A stretch of 64,000 nt of DNA from Terriglobales bacterium (lineage in GTDB: Bacteria; Acidobacteriota; Terriglobia; Terriglobales; Acidobacteriaceae): NCBI GenBank assembly GCA_035561515.1, contig DATMXP010000027.1:245022-309021 (forward strand), in the 5' to 3' direction. The notes below the pieces were generated by a model. The model had not been told where the DNA came from, did no database searches, and was given only the letters and a program-made list of their open reading frames with translations. Shown here piece by piece: positions 52,293 to 61,257 of the stretch (position 1 is the stretch's first letter; every line of letters starts with the position of its first letter). The translations under genes were made by a program, and so were the position numbers.

Positions 52293-53047
52293 TGAATTAC
52301 GACAGCGACTTAATCCGCTTCTTCCTGCTATCAGCGGAAATCCCGTACGCCATCATGATTTATGTCCTGATCCGCAGAAAACTCTATCGCGAAGTTTCGT
52401 GGTTCACCATATACCTGATGACGCAGTTTGCGCATCGACCCGTGGCCTTCTACTACTACCAGATCGGAGATAAGTGGGGCTACTTCTATTCAGCCTGGTT
52501 TGGCTCGCTCGTGGGGATGTCTACGAGTCTGCTGGCGATTATCGAAATATTCCGAGTGTTGATGAACGACTATCCCGAGATAAAGCGAACAGGAACAAGG
52601 ATTTTCATCATCGCGATGATTGGAACTTTCCTGATCTCTCTTGCTCTCGTTCCCATGTACATTCAGATCGACCATGCGCTGATGAGAGCGTTGTTTACAT
52701 TTCAGCGGAGCATCAGATTCGCTCAGGTCGGATTGATCGTTGCGGTTTTTGCCCTTTCCTCGTACTTGGGGATCACCTGGCGACACTACCTTTTCGGCAT
52801 CACTATGGGTCTTGGTCTCTACGCCGCCAGTGATCTGGCCGGCACCGTCTACGCGGCTCACGAAGGCCCAATCGTCGCCTGGAAGACGCTCTTGCTCGAT
52901 CAGGTTGCGTACACGCTGGTGCTGATCTCCTGGACCGTTTACCTGTTGCAGCCAACGCCGGCGCCAACCCGAGTCATCAGTCAGGAGCACCAAGCAGACC
53001 TGGAGCGATGGGATCGAGCGTTGAAGGGCCTTGCTTCGAACGGATAA
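52292..53047 (+). CDS. Seven-span membrane protein of unknown function
   Basis: A 251-residue protein with about seven hydrophobic helices (roughly 8-26, 38-55, 65-85, 104-124, 140-158, 165-185, 200-222) and a charged C-terminal tail. No catalytic or binding motif is recognised; similar 7TM proteins are common in acidobacteria as uncharacterised families. The only ribosome-site-like sequence is inside the loop of the hairpin that ends at the start codon. Confidence 0.75.
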   Translation: MNYDSDLIRFFLLSAEIPYAIMIYVLIRRKLYREVSWFTIYLMTQFAHRPVAFYYYQIGDKWGYFYSAWFGSLVGMSTSLLAIIEIFRVLMNDYPEIKRTGTRIFIIAMIGTFLISLALVPMYIQIDHALMRALFTFQRSIRFAQVGLIVAVFALSSYLGITWRHYLFGITMGLGLYAASDLAGTVYAAHEGPIVAWKTLLLDQVAYTLVLISWTVYLLQPTPAPTRVISQEHQADLERWDRALKGLASNG

Positions 53048-53227
53048 CGGGTAGGTCACAGTGTTGAGAGTAGTGCCAAAACGGTATGCGAAATCTCAAA
53101 TCTATCGATTGTTCCAGATTCGTAACAACCGCAGATATTTTTTGGCGCTTGAGGCGAATTGACCTATGCTGAAAGCCGGAAGCGCTATTCTTCTTAGCAA
53201 GCAGGCGCAGCAGTATTATCAGTTCAT

Positions 53228-53767
53228 ATGACGTTAGTTCTCATCGTCGTTCTGCTTACGCTACTGGCCGCGATCTTCCTGCTACGCGTGTCGCACGGCC
53301 ACGCCGAAGAGATTGCCAGCGTCGACGATCTTGCCGGGAAAACGTCAGCCATCGACATCGAGGCATTCCAGAACCTCATCAATCCCGAAGAAACAGAGTT
53401 CCTGCGATCGCGTCTCCCAGCAGCAGATTTCCGCCGGGTTCAGCGTGAGCGCACTTTGGCCACACTCGAATACGTTCAGCGGATCGCGCAGAACTCAGCC
53501 GTCCTCCTGAGGTTGGGACAAGCTTCGCGAAACCATGCGGACCCTGAGGTCGCCAAGGCGGCCCGCTTCATGGTCGAACGTGCTCTGACCGTTCGCATGC
53601 ATGCCATGCGCGCGATCATTCAACTCCGGTTGAAAACATTTTTGCCATTTATGTGGTTCGATCCCGCGGAAGTATTCGACCGTTATCAGAAACTCACCGA
53701 TGTTGCCGTGATCTTTACACGCCTACAGCGTCCCGCCTTTGCCGGGCGCGTGAATGCGATGCTCTAA
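53228..53767 (+). CDS. Membrane-anchored hypothetical protein (179 aa)
   Basis: A 179-residue protein with one N-terminal membrane helix (LVLIVVLLTLLAAIFLL) and a soluble helical body rich in Arg and Ala (ADFRRVQRERTLATLEYVQRI, FMVERALTVRMHAMRAIIQLRL). No family recognised. The gap upstream (53048-53227) shows no clear structure. Located between the 7TM gene and the transporter. Confidence 0.7.
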   Translation: MTLVLIVVLLTLLAAIFLLRVSHGHAEEIASVDDLAGKTSAIDIEAFQNLINPEETEFLRSRLPAADFRRVQRERTLATLEYVQRIAQNSAVLLRLGQASRNHADPEVAKAARFMVERALTVRMHAMRAIIQLRLKTFLPFMWFDPAEVFDRYQKLTDVAVIFTRLQRPAFAGRVNAML

Positions 53768-53808
53768 TACCGTTCCCACCGGTCTGATTTGTTATCCTGA
53801 CCTGCTAC

Positions 53809-55437
53809 ATGCTCGAATCCCTCAGTTCTGCGCTGATTGCCAATCCCACGCTCACTTTGTTTCTGGTGATCGGCATCGGCTATCTTTTGGGTGAGATCAA
53901 CTTCTGGGGATTCCGCTTCGGAGTCGCCGGAGTTCTGTTCGCAGGCATCGCCGTCGGGGCCCTCAGTCCCGATATCCACATCCCTGAAGCGGTTGCAAAT
54001 CTCGGGCTCATTCTTTTCGTTTACACGCTCGGAATTCAGGCAGGTCCGGCTTTTTTCAAAAGCTTCCGCGAGCAGGGCGCGCGCCAGATAGCGTTGGCCA
54101 TCACGGTGCTCTGCGTCGGGTTTGCGGTAACCCTGCCGCTCGTTCGCATTTTTCACGTGCCCGGACCTCGTGCAGCCGGGTTCTTTACTGGCGCTTTGAC
54201 CAGCACCCCGGCACTTGCGGCGGTTCGAGACCGCGTCCGCGAACAGAACGCCGCGTTGCCATTCGACCAAATTCAGAAGCTCGCCAACGAGCCGGTACTC
54301 GGATACGGCATTACTTATCCGCTGGGAGTCATTGGGGTCCTGCTGCTTTTCCAGGTTTCGCGTCGGCTGTGGAAGGTGGATCTCAGCACGCGTCGGCAGC
54401 GGCCCGACATTCGCGTACGTGATTTCACCGTCGAGAACCCAGCCGTCGTGGGCCGTAGCATGGCGGAGATCACGGAAATTCATCCACAAGTGGGATTCGT
54501 CCTCAGCCGTATTCAAAAGAAAGGCCGAACTGAACTGCCGAAAGAAGACACCGTTCTTGCTCGTGGCGACGTGGTCGCGGCGGTCGGCGACGAAGAAGGC
54601 TTGCGAAGAGCCGAGATGATCTTCGGCGCCCGGGCGGAAGAGCACCACATCGAGCAGGACCGCAGTGAACTCGATTTCCGCCGCTATCTTGTTTCCAGTA
54701 AAGATGTCGTGGGCAAGCGCGTTGCGGATCTCGACCTCGCCAATCAGCTTGGCGCCACTGTGACGCGCATACGCCGAGGGGATGCCGAACTCGTCCCGAC
54801 TCAAGAAACCCGTCTCGAATTCGGTGACAGCGTTCGTGTCGTCTCCAAGGCGGAACAATTCGGAGCGATCTCCAAGTTCTTCGGCGATTCCATCCGCGGA
54901 TCAGCCGAAACTCAGTTCGGTTCGGTTGCCATCGGACTGGTTCTTGGCGCGCTCGTCGGAATGCTCCCCATCCCCTTGCCCAACGGTCAGGTTCTCAGGC
55001 TCGGTCTCGCCGGAGGTCCACTGCTGGTCGCACTCATCCTCGGCCGGATGGAGCGTACCGCACGAATCACCTGGATCATGCCGGTCAGCGCGAATCTCTC
55101 GCTTCGCCAAGTCGGATCAGTACTGTTCCTTGCCGGCGTTGGTACGAATGCAGGCTTTGGCTTCCTTGAAACGTTTCGGTCGCATGGCCTCAACTTGTTG
55201 ATCGCTGGCTTAGGTTTGACTTTGCTGGTGAACGCGTTAGCGCTGATTCTCGGGCATTATTGGTTGAAGTTGCCCTTCGACTACCTGATCGGACTGGTAT
55301 CGGGAATTCAGACCCAGGCGGCGTGCGTTTCTTACGCCGACGAACTTACGCGTTCGGAAAGCCCCAGCGTCGCTTACGCCAGCATCTACCCGGCTGCCAT
55401 GATTACGAAGATCATACTTGCGCAGCTGTTGTTGTAA
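53809..55437 (+). CDS. YidE/AspT-family transporter with two RCK_C domains
   Basis: A 542-residue membrane protein of the aspartate:alanine exchanger family. Two membrane halves (about 1-180 and 375-542) flank two TrkA_C/RCK_C domains (PAVVGRSMAEITEIHPQVGF near 210 and DVVGKRVADLDLANQLGATVTRIRRG near 300). GLILFVYTLGIQAGPAFF and the late GLVSGIQTQAACVSYA are family signatures. Substrate unknown; the RCK_C domains suggest ligand control. Confidence 0.88.
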   Translation: MLESLSSALIANPTLTLFLVIGIGYLLGEINFWGFRFGVAGVLFAGIAVGALSPDIHIPEAVANLGLILFVYTLGIQAGPAFFKSFREQGARQIALAITVLCVGFAVTLPLVRIFHVPGPRAAGFFTGALTSTPALAAVRDRVREQNAALPFDQIQKLANEPVLGYGITYPLGVIGVLLLFQVSRRLWKVDLSTRRQRPDIRVRDFTVENPAVVGRSMAEITEIHPQVGFVLSRIQKKGRTELPKEDTVLARGDVVAAVGDEEGLRRAEMIFGARAEEHHIEQDRSELDFRRYLVSSKDVVGKRVADLDLANQLGATVTRIRRGDAELVPTQETRLEFGDSVRVVSKAEQFGAISKFFGDSIRGSAETQFGSVAIGLVLGALVGMLPIPLPNGQVLRLGLAGGPLLVALILGRMERTARITWIMPVSANLSLRQVGSVLFLAGVGTNAGFGFLETFRSHGLNLLIAGLGLTLLVNALALILGHYWLKLPFDYLIGLVSGIQTQAACVSYADELTRSESPSVAYASIYPAAMITKIILAQLLL

Positions 55438-55446
55438 CCTGATGTT

Positions 55447-55818
55447 ATGCCAAAGTTCCTGAAGCATATCTTTGTTTGCACGAACCAGAGGGAGGAGGGA
55501 CATCCTCGCGGATGTTGCGACCCCACCGGCCAGGGAGAACTTCAGAAAGCTCTCAAGAAGCATCTTGCGCAGCATGGCGTGCATGCCAGAGTGCGGGCGA
55601 ACAAGGCTGGCTGTCTCGACCAGTGCGAGCACGGCCCCACCATCGTTGTCTATCCCGATGCGGTCTGGTATGGCCGTGTCACCGAAGGTGACTTGGAAGA
55701 GATCGTAACTTCTCACATCATCGGCGGCAAAGTAGTGGAGCGGCTGCAATTGCCCGACAGTTGCATCAATACGGCCACCTGCCCGCATAAGCCGCGTTCG
55801 GTCCCAGCAAAAACTTAA
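55447..55818 (+). CDS. Thioredoxin-like [2Fe-2S] ferredoxin
   Basis: A 123-residue protein of the thioredoxin-like 2Fe-2S family: KHIFVCTNQREEGHPRGCCDPTG near residue 6 and NKAGCLDQCEHGPTIVVYPDAVWY near 52 provide the four Cys ligands. A Cys-containing tail (LPDSCINTATCPHKP) is an addition. Its redox partner is not apparent; it starts 9 bp after the transporter. Confidence 0.88.
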   Translation: MPKFLKHIFVCTNQREEGHPRGCCDPTGQGELQKALKKHLAQHGVHARVRANKAGCLDQCEHGPTIVVYPDAVWYGRVTEGDLEEIVTSHIIGGKVVERLQLPDSCINTATCPHKPRSVPAKT

Positions 55819-55905
55819 AACACCGGTAACGTCACTTTCCGGGAACCAATCGGGTTGCGATTTCGTACGTCTAATCAGCCGGCGATTCGGCGTATTGCTG
55901 CCCTG

Positions 55906-57165
55906 ATGATCTTCCGTGACCTATTTGTCGATGTTTACCGAACCTTGATGGCGCACCGTCTGCGCACGGCTCTTACCATGTTCGGCATCATTTGGGGCAT
56001 CGTTTCCATCGTGCTCATGGTAGCCGCCGGCGAAGGCCTTCGCGTCGGACAGGCGAAAGTAGCTTCTCAGTTCGGTAAAGACATCATGATCGTCTTCGCC
56101 GGACGTACCAGTCTTCAGGCCGGCGGCTTGAGGGCCGGACGTCGGGTCCGCTGGGAAGACACGGACGCAGTCACTTTGGAAAAGGAGGCCGTCGACTGCA
56201 AGTACGCTCTCCCGGAGCTTGGTCGCGACGAGGTTAGAATTACCAGTCGCTACAACAATGCGGCTCTCCTGGTTACCGGATCCCTGCCTCCATTTGCGGA
56301 AGTACGCTCCATCAACTTGGCCCAGGGGCGCTTTTACAGTTGGGACGATCAGGCGCAGGCTCGCCGCGTTGTCATCCTTGGCGCCGAAGCGAAGAAGCAA
56401 CTCTTCGGATCGCATGCGGCATTGGGCGAAACTGTTCAGGTCGGTGAGTTTCCGTACATAGTCATCGGCGTCATGGCAAAAAAAGACCAGGACTCCAGCT
56501 ACGATGGTTGGGACGTCAATAAGCTTTTTGTTCCTTATGCGACCATGCGTCGCGACTTTCCTGCCAAGCCTCCGGATACGCCGCACACGCTCGACCGTCT
56601 TCTTGTAGTGCCGAAGTCCTATGAGCAACATGAATCCTGCAAGCAGCAAACCCGCAAGGTTCTCGGGCGGATACACAACTTCGATCCCGACGATAAGGAA
56701 GCCGCAGGCATTTGGGACACCGTGGAAGAGGCTCGCGCTTTTCGCGCGATGACCGACGGAATGAAGTACTTCCTCGGTGGTGTGGGAATCACCACTCTCT
56801 TGCTTGGTGGGCTCGGCGTGATGAACGTGATGCTCGTTGCGGTCCGCGAGCGCACGCGCGAGATAGGTGTTCGCAAAGCCGTGGGTGCGGCATCGCGCGC
56901 GATCATCATGCAGTTCTTTGCCGAGACCATGATCATCGTTTTCATTAGCGGCAGCGTCGGCTTGATGATCGCATTTGGATTTTGTGCCTTGGTCAACCTG
57001 ATGCCCATGCCTCCTTTCTTCGCGGGCCTGCTGCCCACGTGGAGTTCCGGGCTACTCGCCGCCGCCGTGCTGGGCACCATCTCCGTTGCCGCGGCGATCT
57101 ATCCGGCGCGCCGTGCCGCATCCATTGATCCGATCGAAGCGCTACGTTACGAGGCGGGAGGCTAA
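55906..57165 (+). CDS. MacB/FtsX-type ABC permease (first of tandem pair)
   Basis: A 419-residue permease: N-terminal membrane helix (MIFRDLFVDVYRTLMAHRLRTALTMFGIIWGIVSIVLM), a periplasmic MacB_PCD domain (about 45-275), then three helices with the FtsX signature LGGLGVMNVMLVAVRERTREIGVRKAVGA near residue 305. The ATG at 55906 gives the typical N-terminus. No ATP-binding domain, and no ATPase gene adjacent. The second permease starts directly at its stop. Confidence 0.9.
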   Translation: MIFRDLFVDVYRTLMAHRLRTALTMFGIIWGIVSIVLMVAAGEGLRVGQAKVASQFGKDIMIVFAGRTSLQAGGLRAGRRVRWEDTDAVTLEKEAVDCKYALPELGRDEVRITSRYNNAALLVTGSLPPFAEVRSINLAQGRFYSWDDQAQARRVVILGAEAKKQLFGSHAALGETVQVGEFPYIVIGVMAKKDQDSSYDGWDVNKLFVPYATMRRDFPAKPPDTPHTLDRLLVVPKSYEQHESCKQQTRKVLGRIHNFDPDDKEAAGIWDTVEEARAFRAMTDGMKYFLGGVGITTLLLGGLGVMNVMLVAVRERTREIGVRKAVGAASRAIIMQFFAETMIIVFISGSVGLMIAFGFCALVNLMPMPPFFAGLLPTWSSGLLAAAVLGTISVAAAIYPARRAASIDPIEALRYEAGG

Positions 57166-58419
57166 ATGCTGCTCGAAATCTTCCGGGAATCTTGGGCAGC
57201 ATTGCAGCGCAGTCGCGTGCGCAGCGTCCTCACCATGCTGGGTATCGTTTGGGGCATCGCCGCCGTAACACTGCTGATTTCGTATGGCGCGGGGTTCCGT
57301 CAGGTGTTGGTGCACGCGTTCTTCGCGTTCGGGCGTGGTGCGGTGGTGTGCTGGCCTCAGCAGACCAGCGAACAGCCTGGTGGGCAACGGGCGGGCAAAG
57401 TCGTCAAGTTCGAACAGGAAGATGTGGACCTGATCAAGCAGAACGCCAGTCTGGTAAAGAATGTTTGCCTGGAGTCAGTTCGCTTCCGCGGCATTGCCTA
57501 CGGTGACGCGTTCGCCGACACTGCCATCCGCGGCGTCTGTCCACAATACGGCGAGATGCGCAACGAGGTGCCGCGTGAAGGCCGCTGGATTACACCGGGC
57601 GACATCGTGGAGCGCAGGCGCGTCGTGTTCCTGGGAGAGAGGCTCTATCACAAACTGTTTAAAGGTCGTCCGGCTGTCGGCGAGGAAGTTCGCATTGATG
57701 GCGTGCGGTTCACCGTGATCGGCACCATGGATCGCAAGATGCAAATGAGCAACTACTTCACCAGCGACGATGAATCGGCATTCATCCCTTACAGCGCGGC
57801 CGGCGACCTGTGGGACACCAAGTATGGCAGCGTGCTGGTGTTTGAACCCATGTCACCGCAGTTCGAGAAAGCAGCGATGGCCCAGGTCAGGGAAGTAGTT
57901 GCTAGCCGCCAGCAATTCTCCCCGACTGACGAGAAAGCCATTCAGATGTTCGGGCGTGAAGAGTTCCGGCCCATCATTGATGGCATCACCATCGGCCTAC
58001 AGGTGCTGCTCATGTTCATCGGCTCGTTGACACTTGGTATTGGTGGGGTCGGCCTGATGAACATCATGCTCGTGTCGGTCGATGAACGCATTCGCGAGAT
58101 CGGCATTCGCCGGGCGCTTGGAGCCCGCAAACGCCACATACAGGTCCAATTTCTCTCGGAAGCCCTGGTCTTGGCCCTTGTCGGAGGTGCGATTGGGATC
58201 GGGATTTCCTACCTGATTGCTCTGTCCGTAGGCACGCTCCCTCTCTTAGGACCTTTGTACGAGGACACGAGCGGCAAGGCCGACATCCATTTGGCCATCT
58301 CCGGGCAAACCGTGCTCCTGTCCACTATCATCCTGATGTTCGTTGGCGTTGTGAGCGCCTGGATACCCGCCCGCCGTGCTTCCAACATGGATCCCGTGGA
58401 AGCCCTTCGCTACGAGTGA
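57166..58419 (+). CDS. MacB/FtsX-type ABC permease (second of tandem pair)
   Basis: A 417-residue permease paralogous to the previous gene: N-terminal LLEIFRESWAALQRSRVRSV and TMLGIVWGIAAVTLL, periplasmic domain, and GIGGVGLMNIMLVSVDERIREIGIRRALGARKRHIQ near residue 285. GGGAGG precedes the ATG, which follows the first stop immediately. Tandem permeases with separate ATPases are a known layout for lipoprotein or macrolide exporters; the pair could form a heterodimer. Confidence 0.9.
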   Translation: MLLEIFRESWAALQRSRVRSVLTMLGIVWGIAAVTLLISYGAGFRQVLVHAFFAFGRGAVVCWPQQTSEQPGGQRAGKVVKFEQEDVDLIKQNASLVKNVCLESVRFRGIAYGDAFADTAIRGVCPQYGEMRNEVPREGRWITPGDIVERRRVVFLGERLYHKLFKGRPAVGEEVRIDGVRFTVIGTMDRKMQMSNYFTSDDESAFIPYSAAGDLWDTKYGSVLVFEPMSPQFEKAAMAQVREVVASRQQFSPTDEKAIQMFGREEFRPIIDGITIGLQVLLMFIGSLTLGIGGVGLMNIMLVSVDERIREIGIRRALGARKRHIQVQFLSEALVLALVGGAIGIGISYLIALSVGTLPLLGPLYEDTSGKADIHLAISGQTVLLSTIILMFVGVVSAWIPARRASNMDPVEALRYE

Positions 58420-58469
58420 TCCCTTACTCCAAGCGGCGTTGAATTCCGGAAACTAATGGTTCTGTTCGA

Positions 58470-58552
58470 TTGTTGCCCGTACCTGTGTCCCTTAATCTCT
58501 GGATTAGGGCATAAGGTCGGCGAAAGTCGCCGGGTGAAACGCCTTTTTCGCG
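58470..58552 (+). promoter_or_regulatory. Structured leader of the ABC exporter gene
   Basis: CCC-T-TAATC-TCTG-GATTA-GGG hairpin (58489-58509) followed by GGC...GAAA-capped stem...GGGTGAAACGCC and TTTTT just before the ATG. No ribosome site is visible. Suggests RNA-based control, but no known riboswitch core is matched. Confidence 0.35.
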
Positions 58553-60490
58553 ATGCCAATTAGTCCATCTCTGCCTCACGTCGGAATTGACCGGCGTAGT
58601 CGCCGCAAACCGGCGGCGACCCCGACGTTGAGGTCCTCGGTTCACACGCTTCGCCGCGTGCTGGAACAAGCTCGACCTTGCTGGCCGCATCTGTCGGGTA
58701 TTGTCTTCCTTACGTTTCTGTCTACTCCGTTTGCGCTGTTACTCCCACTTCCGTTGAAGCTGGTGGTCGACTCGGCCATCAGCCAAATGCCCCTTCCGAA
58801 GCTGCTCGTCGAATGGCTGCCAAGAGCTTGGACGAGCACCGTGCCTGCCTTGTTGTTCCTGGCCGCAGGCATGTTGCTGATGATCGGCGCACTGATGCAA
58901 TTGCAGGTGCTAGCCAGTTGGATGCTCCAAACCTACACGGGCGAGAAACTCGTTCACGACTTCCGCGCACGTCTTTTCTGGCACGTGCAGCGCTTGAATC
59001 TCGGGTTTCACGACAAAACCGGAACCAGCGATACTGCATATCGCATTCAGCACGATGCCCCGGCGATCCAATTAGTGACCATCCAGGGAATGGTGCCGTT
59101 TGTGACGGCGATCTTTTCGTTCATCGGCATGGCTTATGTCACTCTGCGGATGGATTGGCAACTCGCTCTTATCGCATTCATCATCTCGCCTGCTCTGATG
59201 CTGCTGTCGCGAGCCGCCAGCCGCAAAACTCACGCTGGCTGGCACGAAGTGAAAGAGCAGGACAGCTCCGCTATGTCTGTGCTCACCGAAGTTTTGGGTG
59301 CGGTCAAACTGGTTAAAGCCTTTGGTCGTGAACGGGCCGAGGATAAGCGTTTCGTGTCACGTTCGAACGAGCGTATGCGCAGCCAGATGAAGCTCGCGAT
59401 GACCCAGGCAAGCTATTACTGCGCCACTGCCATGTTGATCACTCTCGGAACTGCCGCGGCGCTTTGGATTGGTGCCAAACACGTGCAGGCAGGCGTGCTT
59501 ACGCTTGGCGAGTTGCTGATCGTCATGTCCTACATGACGCAGCTCTATGAACCGCTACGGACGATGACCAATAAAGTCTCCGAAGTTCAGGCGTCCCTTG
59601 TCAGCGTCGAACGTGCCTTTGCGCTGCTCGACGAAGTACCGGAGACGCTTTCATCTCCGGGTGCGCGTCCATTGGAGAGAGCGAAAGGCGCAATCGAGTT
59701 CCAGCACGTCTCTATGAGCTACGCCAATGGGCGGAAGGTACTCGACGATGTTTCATTCAAGGTTGAGCCGGGCACGAAAGTCGGCATCCTGGGACCAACA
59801 GGCTCCGGCAAGAGCTCTCTGGTCAGTCTTCTGACGCGCTTCTATGAGGCGGCCGAAGGACGCATTCTGCTGGATGGGTATGACATTCGCGAATACCGGC
59901 TCTCAGACTTACGCCGGCAGTTCGCAATCGTGCCTCAGGAGCCGGTCCTCTTTTCTACATCGGTGGCTGAGAACATCGCCTTCGCGCAACCGCACATCGC
60001 GGAGGCAAAGATCATCGAAGCCGCCCAGGCGGCCCATGCGCATAGCTTTATCGAGATGTTACCCGAAGGCTACGAAACCGAAGTGGGTGACCGCGGATCA
60101 TGTCTCTCGGGTGGAGAGCGTCAGAGAATCGCCATCGCCCGGGCATTCTTGAAGGACTCGCCAATTTTGATTCTCGACGAGCCCACCAGTGCCGTTGATT
60201 CGAAAACCGAAGCAGCGGTCATGTCCGCGACCGAAGAACTGTTGATGGGTCGAACCAGTTTCATGATCGCTCACCGCCTGAGCACGCTGGAGAACTGTGA
60301 CATGTTGCTGCGCTTCCAGGATGGCGAACTGACGGTGATCCGTGAGGACGTGAAAGGCTACCTGCGCCGCTTGTCGTCGGAGGAGCCAACCATCAATGTC
60401 GACCAACTCCTGCCGTCGAACCTTTTGAACGCAGAAGAAGTGGTCATCCGCGTGGCACTCCACCAGGCGAAGGCCAAGTCAGCCATTTAA
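58553..60490 (+). CDS. ABC exporter half-transporter (MsbA/LmrA type)
   Basis: A 645-residue protein: disordered start, six-helix ABC_membrane domain (about 45-330) and ATPase domain with Walker A GPTGSGKSS near residue 410, Q-loop IVPQEPVLFSTSVAENI, signature LSGGERQRIAIARAF near 516 and Walker B ILILDEPTSAVDS, and the switch His in AHRLST. Works as a homodimer or with a partner to export lipids, peptides or drugs. The C-terminal 55 residues extend past the ATPase. Confidence 0.92.
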   Translation: MPISPSLPHVGIDRRSRRKPAATPTLRSSVHTLRRVLEQARPCWPHLSGIVFLTFLSTPFALLLPLPLKLVVDSAISQMPLPKLLVEWLPRAWTSTVPALLFLAAGMLLMIGALMQLQVLASWMLQTYTGEKLVHDFRARLFWHVQRLNLGFHDKTGTSDTAYRIQHDAPAIQLVTIQGMVPFVTAIFSFIGMAYVTLRMDWQLALIAFIISPALMLLSRAASRKTHAGWHEVKEQDSSAMSVLTEVLGAVKLVKAFGRERAEDKRFVSRSNERMRSQMKLAMTQASYYCATAMLITLGTAAALWIGAKHVQAGVLTLGELLIVMSYMTQLYEPLRTMTNKVSEVQASLVSVERAFALLDEVPETLSSPGARPLERAKGAIEFQHVSMSYANGRKVLDDVSFKVEPGTKVGILGPTGSGKSSLVSLLTRFYEAAEGRILLDGYDIREYRLSDLRRQFAIVPQEPVLFSTSVAENIAFAQPHIAEAKIIEAAQAAHAHSFIEMLPEGYETEVGDRGSCLSGGERQRIAIARAFLKDSPILILDEPTSAVDSKTEAAVMSATEELLMGRTSFMIAHRLSTLENCDMLLRFQDGELTVIREDVKGYLRRLSSEEPTINVDQLLPSNLLNAEEVVIRVALHQAKAKSAI

Positions 60491-60565
60491 AGCTCTGTTA
60501 CCTACGTCACAGCTGATTTCCGTAAACCACAGTTAATATCGAACATTTGGTGGGGAGGTGCATCT

Positions 60566-61204
60566 TTGTCGCGATTTGTAAGAGAAGAGATCGCGAATAG
60601 CATCACGCACGGGCTTGGCTTGGTGATGAGCATAGGCGCGCTTCCCATCCTCATCTGGATGACCGCCGGCACGTCGGATCCCTGGCGGATCGTAGCGTGC
60701 ACCGTCTATGGAAGCACGCTCATCCTGCTGTACGCGTCTTCCACTCTGTATCACGCGTTTCGAACTCCGCGCGTCAAGCGACTGTTCCAGATCTTCGATT
60801 ACGCCGCGATCTACTTGCTGATCGCCGGCACTTACACGCCGTTCACGCTGGTGAACATGCGCGGCAAGTGGGGTTGGGCACTCTTCGGCGTGGTCTGGGG
60901 GTTAGCGATTATCGGCGTCGTGGCAACGGCAGTCTCGTTGCACATTTCGAAGTATGTTTCACCTGCCGTTTGTGTCGCAATGGGATGGCTTGTGCTGATT
61001 GCCATCAAGCCGTTGCTGGCGACGGTCTCCGGGGCGGGGGTGGCGTGGCTGGTGGCCGGTGGAGTCGCCTACACGGCTGGAGTCATCTTCTTCGCCTGGG
61101 AGAGTTTGCCTTACGGACACGCGATCTGGCACTGCTTTGTCCTCGCCGGGAGCGGCTGCCATTTCGCGGCGGTTCTGGTGGCGGTTGTTCCCGCGGGCCA
61201 TTAG
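60566..61204 (+). CDS. Hemolysin III/PAQR-type membrane protein
   Basis: A 212-residue seven-helix protein starting at TTG with GGGGAGGTG 6 nt upstream. REEIANSITHGLGLVMSIG near residue 6, LLYASSTLYHAFRTPRVK near 52, FQIFDYAAIYLLIAGTYTPF near 72 and HAIWHCFVLAGSGCHF near 187 are family signatures, with the conserved His and Asp residues of the zinc site. TrhA (YqfA) homologues influence membrane homeostasis. Confidence 0.93.
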   Translation: MSRFVREEIANSITHGLGLVMSIGALPILIWMTAGTSDPWRIVACTVYGSTLILLYASSTLYHAFRTPRVKRLFQIFDYAAIYLLIAGTYTPFTLVNMRGKWGWALFGVVWGLAIIGVVATAVSLHISKYVSPAVCVAMGWLVLIAIKPLLATVSGAGVAWLVAGGVAYTAGVIFFAWESLPYGHAIWHCFVLAGSGCHFAAVLVAVVPAGH

Positions 61205-61257
61205 AATCGCAGTGACACCAATACTCGGATTCATACTTGTCTATTGTTCATGCAGTC

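Noticed and set aside
53764..54858. 364-residue minus-strand reading frame opposite the YidE/AspT transporter
   Set aside because: No recognisable features; the plus-strand transporter has strong family signatures.
58470..58552. Cyclic-di-GMP (GEMM-I) riboswitch
   Set aside because: The GGC...GAAA...GCC outline is present, but the conserved ACGCAAAG core is missing, so it is listed only as a structured leader.
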